Origin: Hydra vulgaris
Lineage: Eukaryota; Cnidaria; Hydrozoa; Anthoathecata; Hydridae
Direction: 5' to 3'
DNA: 64,000 nt
Assembly (NCBI RefSeq): GCF_038396675.1
Contig: NC_088930.1
Span: 38,620,001 to 38,684,000 of the forward strand
Shown here: piece after piece, positions 42,393-53,170 of the stretch
How positions within the stretch are numbered: the stretch's first letter is position 1
How the letters are laid out: every line of letters starts with the position of its first letter
Position numbers and translations under genes: made by a program
The notes under the pieces: model-generated
The model's input: only the letters and a program-made list of their open reading frames with translations
Databases searched by the model: none
Told to the model about the DNA's origin: nothing

Positions 42393-43688
42393 ACGGGTGA
42401 TGCGGAAGTTATCGGACAAATCCTAATTTCATTATTTGAGCATAATAATTAGTTTTTGTGGTTTTATGCGTAGGCTTTAACGTTCTATAAAATATAAACT
42501 TTATTATTTGAAACGCAATTATTTAAAATGAGGTTAAATGCAGCTGAACGAGAATCTTTTCGAAAGCGACTAAAAATGTTTTTTGTAAATAAACCTAATA
42601 TAAAAAAAAAAAAATCGTAAATCATTTTGAAAAGGAAGGATTTGCTCGAAGTACAATATATGATAACCTAAAAAGACTTGAAACTGTTCAATCGTTTTCT
42701 GATAGAAAGCACCTTGGTCGTCCGACATCCCGGACTAGAGAAAAGAAAGCCGAATTAACGAGACTTGTCAACAATCGAAAAGGGGTCAGTCAGAGAAAAA
42801 TAGGTATTAAATTCGGTGTAAACCAATCGACAATTGGTCGTCAGTTAAAAAAAATAAATATTAAATATAGAAAACGTGAAAAGACTCCAAAATACACTAT
42901 AGAATAACAAATAAAGGCAAAGAAAAGAAGCAGGAAACTAGTTAACCAACTCTATAACACAAAATCGCTTCTAGTCATCGATGACAAATAATACTTTTGT
43001 TTTGCAGGGGACAACATGTCTGGAAATTCTGGGTACTACACAAACAACAAGAAGACATGCCCAGAAAGTGTTCGTTTTATAGGAAAAGAGAAATTTCCAT
43101 AAAAATTGTGAATAGCCATATCTGACCGTGGTATGTCCGAGCCATTGTTTCGCACTTCCAAGTAGCGATCAATTCATCAATCTATATTAATAAATGTTTA
43201 TAAAAACGACTTCTTCCATTTATTCACAAGTATCATGGAGACTTTAACTATTTATTTTGGCCAGATTTAGCAAGTTCTCATTATTCTAAAGGTTCTCTAA
43301 ATTGGATGGACCAATATGTCTATTACGTTGATAAAGAATCCAATCCCCCAAGTGTGCCTCAAGCACGACCAATTGAAAATTTTTGGGGACATTTGGCACA
43401 GAAGGTTTACGAGGGAGATTGGCAAGCTTCAACAGAGCAAGTTTTGATTGATCGCATTAAACTAAAACTACAAGAAATCGATTTAAACTTTTTACAATCG
43501 CATATGAAAGGCGTCAGAGCAAAATTGAGATCAATTGCAGATGGTGGTGTTTTTTCATATAAAAAATAATATATTTTTATTAAAAGATAAATGCTTTATT
43601 TAAAAAAAATATAATAGTAGTTTGTTTTTTTATTTATAAATAAGTTATTGACGTTTTTATTTTGTCCGATAACTTCCGCATCACCTGT
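42393..43688 (+). mobile_element. mariner-type transposon, 1.3 kb
   Basis: The left end ACGGGTGATGCGGAAGTTAT and the right-end complement ACAGGTGATGCGGAAGTTAT continue identically through CGGACAAA. TA flanks both sides. Length 1296 bp is typical for mariner. It carries one degraded transposase. Confidence 0.9.
42528..43569 (+). pseudogene. mariner-type transposase, broken
   Basis: It starts ATG AGG TTA AAT (MRLNAAERESFRKRLKMFF). It has the helix-turn-helix blocks HLGRPTSRTREKKAELTRLV and GVSQRKIGIKFGVNQSTIG, then the catalytic blocks LLVIDDK (first D), WPDLASSHYSKG (second D) and QARPIENFWGHLAQKVYEGD (third acid, E). About 36 residues separate the last two. Lesions are a frameshift in the A run near 42601-42613, stops near 42905, 42988 and 43100, and shifts before 43270. 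The C-terminal 87 codons (43306-43569) are open. Confidence 0.82.
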
Positions 43689-43990
43689 TAATGCAAACCT
43701 TAATAAAAACGTGATTATAAATTACATTGGTCAAACGTATGTAAAAACATCGAAAAAGTTTTTTTTTTCCAATCTAAACCCCACGTTGATCCATATACAT
43801 CGAACCAAATGTTTATAACCCCCACATTGATCCAATATATGTGGATTAACACTGTTCTATTGTTTATAACCCAACGTTAATCTAAGGCTTATAATTTAAC
43901 GTTGAATTATATACATGGGATCAACATCGATCCATATGCATTGGAATAACGGTGGATTATATACAGTGGATCAACGTTGTATTTGCTTTG

Positions 43991-44344
43991 AGAAGAGGCA
44001 GATATATAAATATATATTTGCATAATTTATAAGAATTATTGTGATTCCAAATATTTCATTTAATTATGGAAAAATTTTTTTCTAATATGTTTTTTTTTTC
44101 CTATATAACGAAATACCAAGCCAAAAGCTAAACAAACATAAATAATGGGTCTTTAATCAGATATACTTAAACAGATAAGTATATACAAACGTATATACTT
44201 ATCTGTTTATCATCAGCAATCATGACTAAGTTTCAGCCATGGCTTCAAAGTTTCTTGATGAAGAGTTCGTATCAAGTATTTTGTGTTTATCCGTTTTTCG
44301 TTTAGCCGTTTATCCGTTATCGTTTATCGTTATTTCGTTTTACC
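43991..44344. other. Intergenic with a perfect 18-bp hairpin
   Basis: 44169-44208: arms AAACAGATAAGTATATAC and its exact complement around the loop AAAC. No gene was recognised. Confidence 0.7.
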
Positions 44345-44945
44345 CGCGTACATTAAGTAGGTGACAAATTAACAGTACGTATTGCACCTTCTAACATCGT
44401 ATGCAATTCCTGTCCGCTTTCTCTATACTATCTTTCTATCACGACTTGTTCTTTCTTTCATTCTTATATATCTTTGTTCTTCCCAAACTCACTTTACTTC
44501 TGATCCGTAGAGCGGGTTATGACACTCCTCAAGGAGCTGAACTTGTCTTGCGGGCGTTGGTAATGTGGCCTCCGTATGGCAATTAGCTGGAGGAGAATAA
44601 ATCACAATACCAGTGTTTCTATATGAAAATTAGTCAAAGGAGGATAAACCACAATACCAATGATGACTAAGTTTATATTCATGCATTAATTAGGTAACCT
44701 AATTAATAGTATGAATTGCACATTCTAACATCTCGGGCAAAGTCTGTCCGCTTACTCTATGCTATCTTTCTAACTTAACTTCTTCTGACTTTTGCTCTTA
44801 TTTTCTTCGTTCTTCCTAAACTCAATTACTCTTGGTCAGCGAGGCGGATGATGATGCTCTTTAATGAGTTGAACTTGTCTTTGCTAGCCCGGGTATGTGG
44901 CCTCTATATGGCAATTAGCCGGAGAAGGATAAACCACAATTACCC
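44345..44945 (+). repeat. Two diverged direct copies of an approximately 300-bp unit
   Basis: 44345-44650 and 44655-44945 share TCTGTCCGCTT/TTCCTGTCCGCTT, TCTATACTATCTTTCTA-type, AGTTGAACTTGTCTT, ATGTGGCCTC and ATATGGCAATTAGC blocks in the same order. Neither has coding capacity beyond a short chance frame. Possibly a tandem retroposon or satellite dimer. Confidence 0.75.
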
Positions 44946-45439
44946 GTTAACAATTCATCAAAATGGATGAAAGATAAACGTGTAAGTATTTTATATGTGA
45001 TTATACATGTGTATAAATATATCATATTCAATCTGTGTATACTTAAACTTAAACAATTAAGTTCAGTTCCGATAAAAGGTAAATATAAGCTGTGCAAAAT
45101 TAAAATATAACGTTGAATCAACTTAAAATACAACGTTTTGCCAACGTAAAAAACAACGTTGTACCAACGTAAAATACAACACTACATCATCGTAAAATAT
45201 TACGAAATGTCGACTACGAAATGCAACATTGATTTTTGGTTGTTGGCGACGTCGCATTTGTAATTAAAATGATATAAAAACAACTTTGGCGGTCGATGTT
45301 GGGCAAATGCAACGTGCAACACTGTTCCAACGTTTTATTAACATATGAGTGATAGCTGGGCAGTGTGAAAACTCGCGTTGGAGGTGATATCAATGTTTGA
45401 TTCAATTTTGACATGATTGTGTATAAGATCATTATAATT
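44946..45439. repeat. ACGTTG-rich repeat block
   Basis: 45100-45350 contains many AACGTTG/CAACGTA repeats (TACAACGTT, CCAACGTAAAA) and ends GATAGCTGGGCAG. It is related in motif content to 4638-4870 and 7450-7545. No matching CCCAGC left end was found nearby. Confidence 0.5.
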
Positions 45440-45778
45440 TAGAAATCGAATTGCTGACTGGATAAGTTGTCTAAAGCAGGTTCAAAATTATCCATCTGTT
45501 ATTGTTCCATGCCTACTTCAAATATACAACAAATTATTGCGAAAAATTCTGTTGAACAGATATATATTTTTTTCAATATCATTTGATACAAACTAAACAG
45601 ATAAATATCAAAAGACATTGCTTTTCCCTGCATTCCCTGAAATACTGTTTGACAAAAAATGTAATAAAATAAAACTATTGTGCATAAAAACTATGGCATA
45701 TATTCATCTATTTATATATTCCTCTATAGTTTCTTAGCAACCATCTCCAATAAAATAAGCAAAAAACTATTATTCTTT

Positions 45779-47311
45779 TTAATAACATCTATTCAACACT
45801 TCAAGATGTTTGTATGTTCCAACGCATGGATCACCAAACACTGCATTGGATGCCGCAATAGTACAAGAAGATTTGCCTGAACAGTGTACGTGAGTTACTC
45901 CTGGGCAAACATAAGATAAAGTCGTACCGTAATTTGCTTGCAAAATTTTAGTGTTTCCATTTCCGTTGCAATCAATTCTCAGATTGTTCCCTTCGCATGC
46001 ATGTACAACATTCACTTGTGGTATACTTGACGAAAAAACTCTTTTAATTATCTTCGAATAAAAATAAAAGTTGTACAAAATACATTTTGAAACATTTAAA
46101 GCATTTTTAATGTATCACTAAAACAAAAGCTATTTACATTGATATTGTACTTCAAGGTATTTGTATGTTCCGACACATGGATCGCCCAAAATTGCATTGG
46201 TTGCTTGGATGGTGCACGAAGATCTGCCTGAGCAACTGTTGCGAATAACTGCTAATGATTTTGCCTGATTATAACATATGATGTTTGAAGATTGTGCTCC
46301 AGGACAGATATCAGACAATTTTCTGCCATAGTTTGCATTGAGCACATTAATTACGCCATGACCGTTGCAAGAAATTTTCAAACTAGATCCTTCACATGCT
46401 TGCGCAACATGCACAGGTGGTTTACCTAAAAAAAATTTTTTACTTTTCTTTTTTTTTACGACTGTTTTCATAATTCTTTAATAAAATCATAAATCGTACA
46501 AATTATATTTTAAAACAATGATTTTTTTTTTATTGTTTTGCTGAAACAAAAAGTATTTACATTGATACTCTACTTCAAGATACTTGTATGTTCCAACACA
46601 CGGATCGCCAAACACTGCGTTTGAAGCTTGGATGTTACACAAAGATATGCCTGAGCGACTGTTGCGAAAAACTACAAGTTATTTTAATGGATTACTACAT
46701 TTGGTGTTTGAAGATTGTGCTCCAGGACAAATATTAGACAATGTTCTGCCATAGTTTGCATAAAGCACTTCAATTACTTTGTAACTATCGCAAACAACTT
46801 TCAGATTATACCATTCGCATGCTCGCGTAACATGTACCTGTACTTTACCTAAACATTATTACTATTTTTGTTTATAACTATTTTTACCATAACCTAATAA
46901 AGTTATAAGTGGCACCAAATACATTTTAAAATGATTAAAATATTTTTAATGCATCACAAAAATAAAAAAGTATTTACATCGGTATTGTACTTCAAAATAC
47001 TTGTATGTTCCGACACATGGATCGCCAAAAACTGCATTGGTTGCTTGGATGACACACAAAGATCTGCCTGAGCAACTATTGCGAGCAACTGCTAACGATT
47101 TTGCTTGATTATTACATTTTTTGTTTGAAGATTGTACTTCAGGACAAATATTTGACAATGTTCTACCATAGTTTGCATTGACTACTTCAATAACTCCATG
47201 ACCGGTGCAATCGATTTTCAGCTCATATCACATGCTCGCAAAGTGCGTAAGTCTGTAAGTCACGAAACATAATCAGTTTATTAGTGTTTACATATCTATT
47301 TATATATCTAT

Positions 47312-47400
<89 letters not shown>

Positions 47401-47463
47401 CCTTGAGCATTAGAAACTTTGACAAAAAAGACAAATGCAAAAAAAAACACAAATTTTAGCCAT
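45779..47463 (-). pseudogene. Four-domain Gal_Lectin gene, decayed paralogue of 955-2959
   Basis: Exons correspond one to one: 47463-47402, 47252-46978, 46848-46561, 46425-46138 and 46026-45779. Five lesions are visible. (1) The signal exon has 62 nt instead of 61 (a T run one base longer), giving a stop after 17 codons. (2) Domain 1 has a 4-bp deletion at the CEG motif (275 nt instead of 279). (3) Domain 2 has an in-frame TAA at 46681-46679 and has lost a cysteine (NSRSG for NSCSG). (4) The acceptor of the last exon is changed from CAG to CAA. (5) Domain 4 lacks 48 nt, or 16 residues including one cysteine, between CPG and CSGKSSC. Domain 3 is fully intact. Donors GTAAAT and phase-1 structure are otherwise kept. 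Homopolymer indel (1) could be a sequencing error; the others are unlikely to be. Confidence 0.88.
47318..47396. repeat. (TA)n microsatellite in intron 1 of the lectin pseudogene
   Basis: TA run at the same intron position as in the intact paralogue, but without the long CT tract. Confidence 0.95.
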
Positions 47464-47508
47464 GTTTAACAGCTAATGACTGAACTAAATAAACTTCAGT
47501 TTAGTACT

Positions 47509-47516
47509 TATTTATA
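47509..47516 (-). promoter_or_regulatory. TATA box of the lectin pseudogene
   Basis: TATAAATA on the minus strand, 46 bp from the former ATG at 47463, conserved with 3005-3012. Confidence 0.5.
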
Positions 47517-48034
47517 GTTTTTTTAAATATGGCATTTAACATTTAAACATCCAATATTGAGTTATCATCATGTAAATTTTATCAATTTTTCCGGTAAGTA
47601 ATAATTACTAGTTGTTGAAAATATTGTAGTAAATAAAAAATATACATTTATAACGCTCAAATAAGTTATTTGTGTAAAAGGTAGCATTTGTAAAAATTGC
47701 ATTTTCAAGTGCATCAGTTAATTATCAATGGAAATAAAGCATTTTAAATTTATCCTAAACTTGAAAACACATTTTTAGGTATTTGATAAATCAATAAATT
47801 AAACTTTTTTTGTCTTTAAATTCTAGTGATTGTTCTAAGGTATTGAAAATTACAGGAATTTTTGAAAAAATAAATGTTTTCAAAAAGAATTCTTAATATA
47901 AAAATTAAATGTAAATATTTCATTAATATAGTTCCAATGAATTTATTAAAAGACTTAATATTAAATAAAAGACTTTGTCTAGTTTGTAGTCTTTTATTTA
48001 ATATTAAGTCATACAAGTGCTAAAACTACAGCGT

Positions 48035-48128
48035 TATTCATTCTTATATGCGCATTTATTCATTCTTATATGTGCATTTATTCATTCTTATAGGCGTGTT
48101 TATTCGTTTTTATATGCGCGTTTATACG
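48035..48128 (+). repeat. Left-end 22-bp tandem repeats of the foldback element
   Basis: Four copies of ATTCATTCTTATATGCGCAT plus TT with minor variation (GCGCG, GTGC, GCGTG). Confidence 0.9.
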
Positions 48129-48418
48129 CGAGTCAACCACCCATAAAATCTCTAATATAATTTTATATAAACAATAAATAGGCTTTTATATTTTTATGTA
48201 GATATAATGAAATTATAAACTAGGTTGTTGGCCCTGCTATTTAATTAAAAAATGGTTGCCGAGCCAGCGCTGGATTTATGTAACTTTGCATATGGTTGTA
48301 AAATGGAATTAAGTTAAACACTGTAGTATCCATAGTATATTTAAGTTTCCTGATTGCCCCATCTGTTTTTCGAGGCTTTTCTCTCTGTTTGTTAGTATGC
48401 TTTAAAGAAGAAGAAAAA

Positions 48419-49290
48419 TTATTCTATTGGATTAAGCTGTGGCGTGTATGCTGGCAGGTACTTAACAGCTCTGCCATGAGAGGCTAGTGTTTGCCTAACA
48501 GAAAAACTCCAGTAGAATTTACAATTGTCCATAACAAACACCGGCGCTTCCACATCTGCATTTCTACTCGCTGGTGCCAACATTGTTGTAATAAAAATAC
48601 AAAATGAATCTGCATTCCAGCCTCCAGTTTTTATTTCATAAGCCAGCACTTCCGTTGTTGAAACAGCACAAAACAAACTAAAATTCTTACCAAAATTTGC
48701 AGACGACTGTAAAATTACTTGTGCACCTCTTAGCAAATAACCAAATGTGCTGTTAATGTGCACATTTAATTCAGTTTCATCCAAATAAATTAGCTTTTCA
48801 TTTAAAATTCCGTTAAATTTGCTTGCAAATGCATAGCGTGCATTAATAACTTGTTTTGAGTTTTGTTCTTCTGGCACATGCACCGCACGCTTTCTTGATA
48901 AATCTGAGCGTTTGAGTTTTCTTGAAATTGTAGGCTGAGACATATTGAAGCCAGCTGCAGAAAGATTCTCTTTTATTACTTCTTGCGTACAAAGATTGTT
49001 TTATAGTACGCATAATTCAATAAAACTTTTTATTTGAGCGTTTATAGGTCTTTTACCTCGTTTTTTTTCAGAAAACAACTTAAATGCAGTCGTGTCATCG
49101 AATTCTCCTCTGTTAAACTTAACGGCAAGATTTTGAACTGCACGCATGGATAAATTAAGAGAAGTGGAAATGGTTATTGTAGATTCATATCTTTCAACTA
49201 AATGCTTAAGCATTTCAATATGCTCTTTTGTAACATTTTTCCTTGTTTTATGATCGGCACAGCTATTTTCTCTTCCATCATTAGGGTAAA
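48419..49290 (-). pseudogene. IS630/Tc1-superfamily transposase, interrupted
   Basis: Minus-strand frame from about 49290 (NDGRENSCADHKTRKNVTKE) through a helix-turn-helix (STSLNLSMRAVQNLAVKFN), a single in-frame TAA at 49003-49001, a second HTH (MSQPTISRKLKRSDLSRKRA), then LIYLDETELNVHINSTFGY (first D), APVFVMDNCKFYWSFSVRQ (second D) and YTPQLNPIE (E). The last two acids are 34 residues apart. A TAA immediately follows PIE, where a residue such as Q would be expected before FF. The same TAA occurs in the right-hand arm copy, so it predates arm formation. Otherwise well preserved. Confidence 0.78.
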
Positions 49291-49313
49291 TATTTGAGTA
49301 TTAATAATAATTA

Positions 49314-50504
49314 AGGTGAGTGTGGGTAATAGGCTAACTAGTCCAAACTACGAAAAAATATAAGATGCGAAACTTTTTTTTGGCATTAAAATATTAGAGT
49401 TATCTGGTTTTATCACTGACAGCAAAAAAAAATCAGCCTTTCTTTACCGTGCGTTCGACAAAGCAAGATAACTTCGTTGGTTCCGTCAATAACTGCTCAA
49501 ATCTAATTTTTAAGGTACGTATTTTCCCATTTTTAAATATTTTATAATGCTTCTATTTTTTTCAAGTGCATTTATTTGCATTAAGTATTTATTAGTTATC
49601 ATTACTCAACATGAAACAAAAGGATACTTTATCGATAAACGTGGCAGGTCCAAAGCGGGTAATAAGGCCCACTAAAAATTGCATATGTATATATCTACAC
49701 AAGGTTTCAGACGATCAACCCTGTCCCTCAACAGCTCTAGTCATTCAACCCAAAATGAATCCTAATGCAGGTTTCACTGATTTAATGCCAAGTCCTGCTA
49801 AAAAGAAAAATCTTACTATGGTTGACCGCAAAAAAAGTTTTAATTATGTTGCTAAAACCTTGACGAAAGAAGATTTTCAATGTTCCACTTTTAAAGCTGT
49901 TAGTAAGAAGAATAAAGACAAAAAAAAAGCAAATGTAAAGAAAAGTAAGTCTGTAAGTGTGGATGTGAATGATTGGTTTTGTTCGTCGTGCCAGCAAAAG
50001 TCTGTGGAAAGTATGCAACAATGTTGTTAATGTAAAGTATGGTACCATGAGGCGTGCATGGGGGATGTCCATTCTGTGAAGATTAATGATTTTCTTTGTC
50101 GCATTTTTTATTGAATTTTTTAATTTTTTGTTGCTAATCACTGTTGTTTAAAAAATTGGTTCTTTTGAAGTATATAAATATGAAAGATTACTTATTATTT
50201 TATAAATGTACGATAAACTATGCATTAAAAGAATGTTTCCTAACTATTTTCTGTTTTTTCTTTATTTTTTGTATTTTTTACATGGACCTTATTACCCCTC
50301 TAAAAGGGTAATAAGGCCCACTTAAGGCATGTTAAAAAAACCTGAATAACTTTTGTTATAATTAGTTTCTCAATATGTAGATATCATTTTTACATCAAGG
50401 AATGATTAATCATAAGCAGCAATCAAAAATATTTTTTTAAACTTAATTTTTAAGACCTAGATGACCAAAAGTCTGTTAGGTGGGCCTTAATACCCACACC
50501 TACC
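49314..50504 (+). mobile_element. Nested pogo-like non-autonomous element
   Basis: The left end GGTGAGTGTGGGTAATAGGC and the right-end complement GGTAGGTGTGGGTATTAAGG are flanked by TA. The core motif GGGTAATAAGGCCCAC recurs at 49657-49672 and in a hairpin at 50288-50317 (CCTTATTACCC and complement). The element sits inside the foldback element and carries only a C-terminal protein remnant. Confidence 0.7.
49611..50120 (+). pseudogene. C-terminal part of a pogo-like (DDE_1) transposase with a zinc finger
   Basis: The open frame from ATG at 49611 covers NPNAGFTDLMPSPAKKK, a lysine-rich stretch and NDWFCSSCQQKSVESMQQCC. One TAA at 50028-50030 then interrupts it, and it continues CKVWYHEACMGDVHSVKIND and FLC. 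The pattern WFC..C....C..C..WYH..C....FLC is the treble-clef (PHD-like) finger found at the C-terminus of many jerky/pogo-type transposases. The DDE catalytic domain is absent from the element. Confidence 0.55.
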
Positions 50505-50714
50505 TAATAAATAATTAAATTTAAATCTAGATAAATGAATATTTAGATAAATAATAATTTAATCAATCAATAAATTTAATAATAAAATTAAACAAAGACC
50601 TATTACTAGATTAAATAAACCATCATCGAATGTAAAAAGCTTTCATCTTAAGTATTTTTAACCTCTTTTAACCAGGAAACAAGAACAATTTGTTTAAAAA
50701 AAACTGTAATCGTG

Positions 50715-51165
50715 GCATAATGTTAATTTGTTTTGTGCTGTTTCAACAACGGAAGTGCTGGCTTATAAAATAAAAACTGGAGGCTGGAATGCAAATTCAT
50801 TTTGTACTTTTATTACAACAATGTTGGCACCAGCGAGTAGAAATGCGGATGTGGAAGCCCCGGTGTTTGTTATGGACAATTGTAAATTCTACTAAAGTCT
50901 TTCTGTTAGGCAAACACTAGCCTCTCATGGCAGAGCTGTTAAGTACCTGCCAGCATACACGCCACAGCTTAATCCAATAGAATAATTTTTTCTTCTTCTT
51001 TAAAGCGTACTTACAAACAGAGAGAAAAGCCTCGAAAAACGGATGGGGTAATCAGGAAGCTTAAATATACTATGGACACTACAGAGTTTAACTTAATTCA
51101 ATTTTACAACCATATGCAAAGTTACATAAATCCAGCGCTGGCTCGGCAACCATTTTTTAAATAAA
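50715..51165 (+). pseudogene. Inverted partial copy of the IS630-like transposase and its 3' flank
   Basis: Matches the minus-strand copy at 48419-48690 and beyond from CTGTTTCAACAACGGAAGTG onward. It carries KTGGWNAN, a TAA where the other copy has TGG in CKFYW, and the same TAA after LNPIE. It continues into the shared 3' region with KAYLQTERKASK-like sequence. Confidence 0.75.
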
Positions 51166-51279
51166 TAGTAGTGGCAACAACCTAGTTTATAATTTCAATA
51201 TATCTACATAAAAATATAAAAGCCTATTTATTGTTTATATAAAATTATATTAGAGATTTTATGGGTGGTTGACTCGCGT

Positions 51280-51414
51280 ATAAACGCGCATATAAAAATG
51301 AATAAACACGCATATAAGAATGATTAAATGCACATATAAGAATAAATAAATGCGCATATAAGAATGAATAAACACGCAAATAAAAATGAATAGACGCGCA
51401 TATAAAAATGAATA
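51280..51414 (+). repeat. Right-end 22-bp tandem repeats of the foldback element
   Basis: About six copies of the complementary unit (GCGCATATAAAAATGAATAA plus AC), mirror image of the left array. Confidence 0.9.
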
Positions 51415-51670
51415 CCCCTATAAGATGGGTACGAAGACAAAGAACCACGGATTTTCAGACCTTGAAGTGATTGTGTTGACATTAATATCAATGGTACAAT
51501 ATATGCAAAAATTTTCGAATCATATTCAATTATTTGGAATAATCAGAACGAATTAGATTATTAGTAAAGTTTAATTTTATCTAGAAAAAAACCGTAATAT
51601 TAAATAATAGTTTTCCAAATAAAAGTTGCAAATGGCAAAACATGTTCTTAATTTTTTTTTAAACTCACCC

Positions 51671-52639
51671 GAAAGGAAGTACACACCCTAGAGGAAGTAG
51701 GTTCAAGCCAAAAAAATACTCCAGGGCCATGTAACACTTTTTTGGAATTGTAATGATCCAAACTTTTAGAAAAAAAATACTTAGGAAAAAATATCTCGGG
51801 ATCCATGAAGAAAAAAAACATTTTTGTTGAAACACTAAAAGTTCATTATTTTTCCTTATATGTGCAGTAAATTTTGAATTAAATCATGAAAAACTTTTAA
51901 TCAGAACTTAGAATATTCTCAAGATTAAACAGTTTATCAATTTCAAATTAATTTATTTATTATCATCATTACATCATTAATAGTTACATCAACAACACAA
52001 TCTGCAATAAAATATGTAATAGTCTTGAAATAATTTTTTAACTTTAGAATTAGTCCAAGATTTTTACATATTCAAAAGCTTGTTCTTATCCAATCTGTTC
52101 TTAAGTTGTTATCTGTTTTCGTGAGAGAAAAACTCAGGAGCTTATCGAAAAGTTAAAAAATAACCATCAGTTCTTCCAGCATAATATGATTATTCTACAG
52201 TTTGAACTACTATTGTTACAAGAAGTAAACCTACAAGTGAATGCGCTCTGCAACATATCGGTTTACATATTCTTAAGACTGCACTGTATAAAGGTAAGTT
52301 ATATGCACAAGTTTTCTTTAACCTAAGATCAAGAAAATATAAAAGTATTATGTAAGTACAGACAATTATTGATGTTAATAATTTAATATTAGATTTTAGG
52401 TAAAAGAATTGCAGAACTTTTTTGTACCTAAACCTACTACGGAAACTATCTGTAGTAGAAGCAGGTGTATCAATAGAGCTAGCTAACACAGGCCCTGAAA
52501 TTTTTAGCATCGAAATTCTAAAGAAAAAAGAATCAAAAGCACTTTTTTCTTAAAATAAGGTAAACAGAAACTACTTGTAGTGTTTTCAGGAGATCAAAAG
52601 AGTAGGAACCCAACCTAATTTGAACCTAACCTTTTTGAA
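51671..52639. other. Intergenic, no gene recognised
   Basis: AT-rich. A 106-codon minus-strand frame at 52510-52190 is not recognisable. Its plus-strand complement could belong to the transposon protein remnant downstream, but this cannot be shown. Confidence 0.45.
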
Positions 52640-53170
52640 CCCAACCTAAGAAAAAACTTGTGATTCAAGAAAGAGGTCTTGGTTGTTTTGTTGACATTGC
52701 AAAACTTCAAATCGATAAGCAAACAAAAATTTAATTTACTGGTAAAAACTTGTCTGAACTAATCAATCAACTGGTGGAAATGAGAGAAATATTCCCAGAT
52801 CATATTTTAAAGATTGGGATAGATAAAAGACTTTTAAAGGTTTGTTTAACTACTCTTGATTGTGAAGAAAAAGAACCTAAGACAAAGTTTTCATACAAAA
52901 AGGATTTAAATAATGAAAAATTCAAAGACAGAGTAGTTAAAGACTTATCAATATAGCTGTTGCTCAAAATATCAAAGAGAATCACGACAAAATCAAGCAA
53001 GTGACAAACCTATTGGGGATTGCGACAGAGTATTATTTCTTAGCCTTTAACTTAAAGCTTGCTAATATTTATTTTGTCATTGAAGCACCTTTATCATCTC
53101 ACCCCTGCAATTGGTTTAAGCTGCAAAAGCAAGACATGCAGGATTTTACAATCTGAAATCATACAAGGTA
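52640..53170 (+). pseudogene. Fragment of the same transposon protein family as 57162-59025
   Basis: Blocks in order: ISELINQL-type region (LSELINQLVEMREIFPDHIL), KIGIDKRLLKVCLTTLDCEE, KEPKTKFSYKKDLNNEKFKD, then after stops and shifts QNIKENHDKIKQVTNLLGI, EYYFLAFNLKLANIYFVIEA and LSSHPCNWFKLQKQD. The last three align with SFVLSCDIKVANILCGLQSH and ASKHPFC of the 57-59 kb copy. The KIG.D....KVCL block is the family's N-terminal core. No inverted repeats were found for this copy. Confidence 0.55.

Larger units (their letters stand above)
42285..43990. mobile_element. Older ACGTTG-rich MITE-like repeat, split by a mariner
   Basis: 42285-42390 and 43691-43985 contain related motifs (ACGTTG with CCAACATATGTA and CAAACGTATGTAAAAACATC; repeated ATACATGGGATCAAC-type units). 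They would be adjacent if the mariner at 42393-43688 were removed. The composition resembles the ends of the CCCAGC element at 4625-7560. Outer limits are approximate. Confidence 0.4.
48035..51414. mobile_element. Foldback-type element with long inverted arms and tandem-repeat ends
   Basis: 48035-48690 and 50715-51414 are inverted copies of each other. Each arm runs from an outer tandem array of a 22-bp unit (ATTCATTCTTATATGCGCAT plus TT: about 4 copies left, about 6 right), through TTTATGGGTGGTTGACTCGC-type and CCAGCGCTGGCTCGGCAACC sequence, into the 3' part of an IS630-like transposase. The centre holds the rest of that transposase and a nested pogo-like element. The whole block is absent from duplication copy A, so it is an insertion. 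Confidence 0.75.
45440..51670. repeat. Segmental duplication, copy B (partner 610-3840)
   Basis: Contains the lectin pseudogene and the same 5' and 3' flanks as copy A, interrupted at 48034/51415 by the inverted-repeat element. After it the homology resumes (TTGGAATAATCAGAACGA then AATTTTATCTAGAAAAAAAC at 51535-51590 against 3710-3770). Confidence 0.72.

Noticed and set aside
48035..51414. 22-bp end repeats considered as telomere-like or centromeric satellite
   Set aside because: They are short, inverted with respect to each other, and bound a mobile element.
52190..52510. 106-codon minus-strand frame
   Set aside because: No family recognised, hydrophobic composition typical of AT-rich chance frames.
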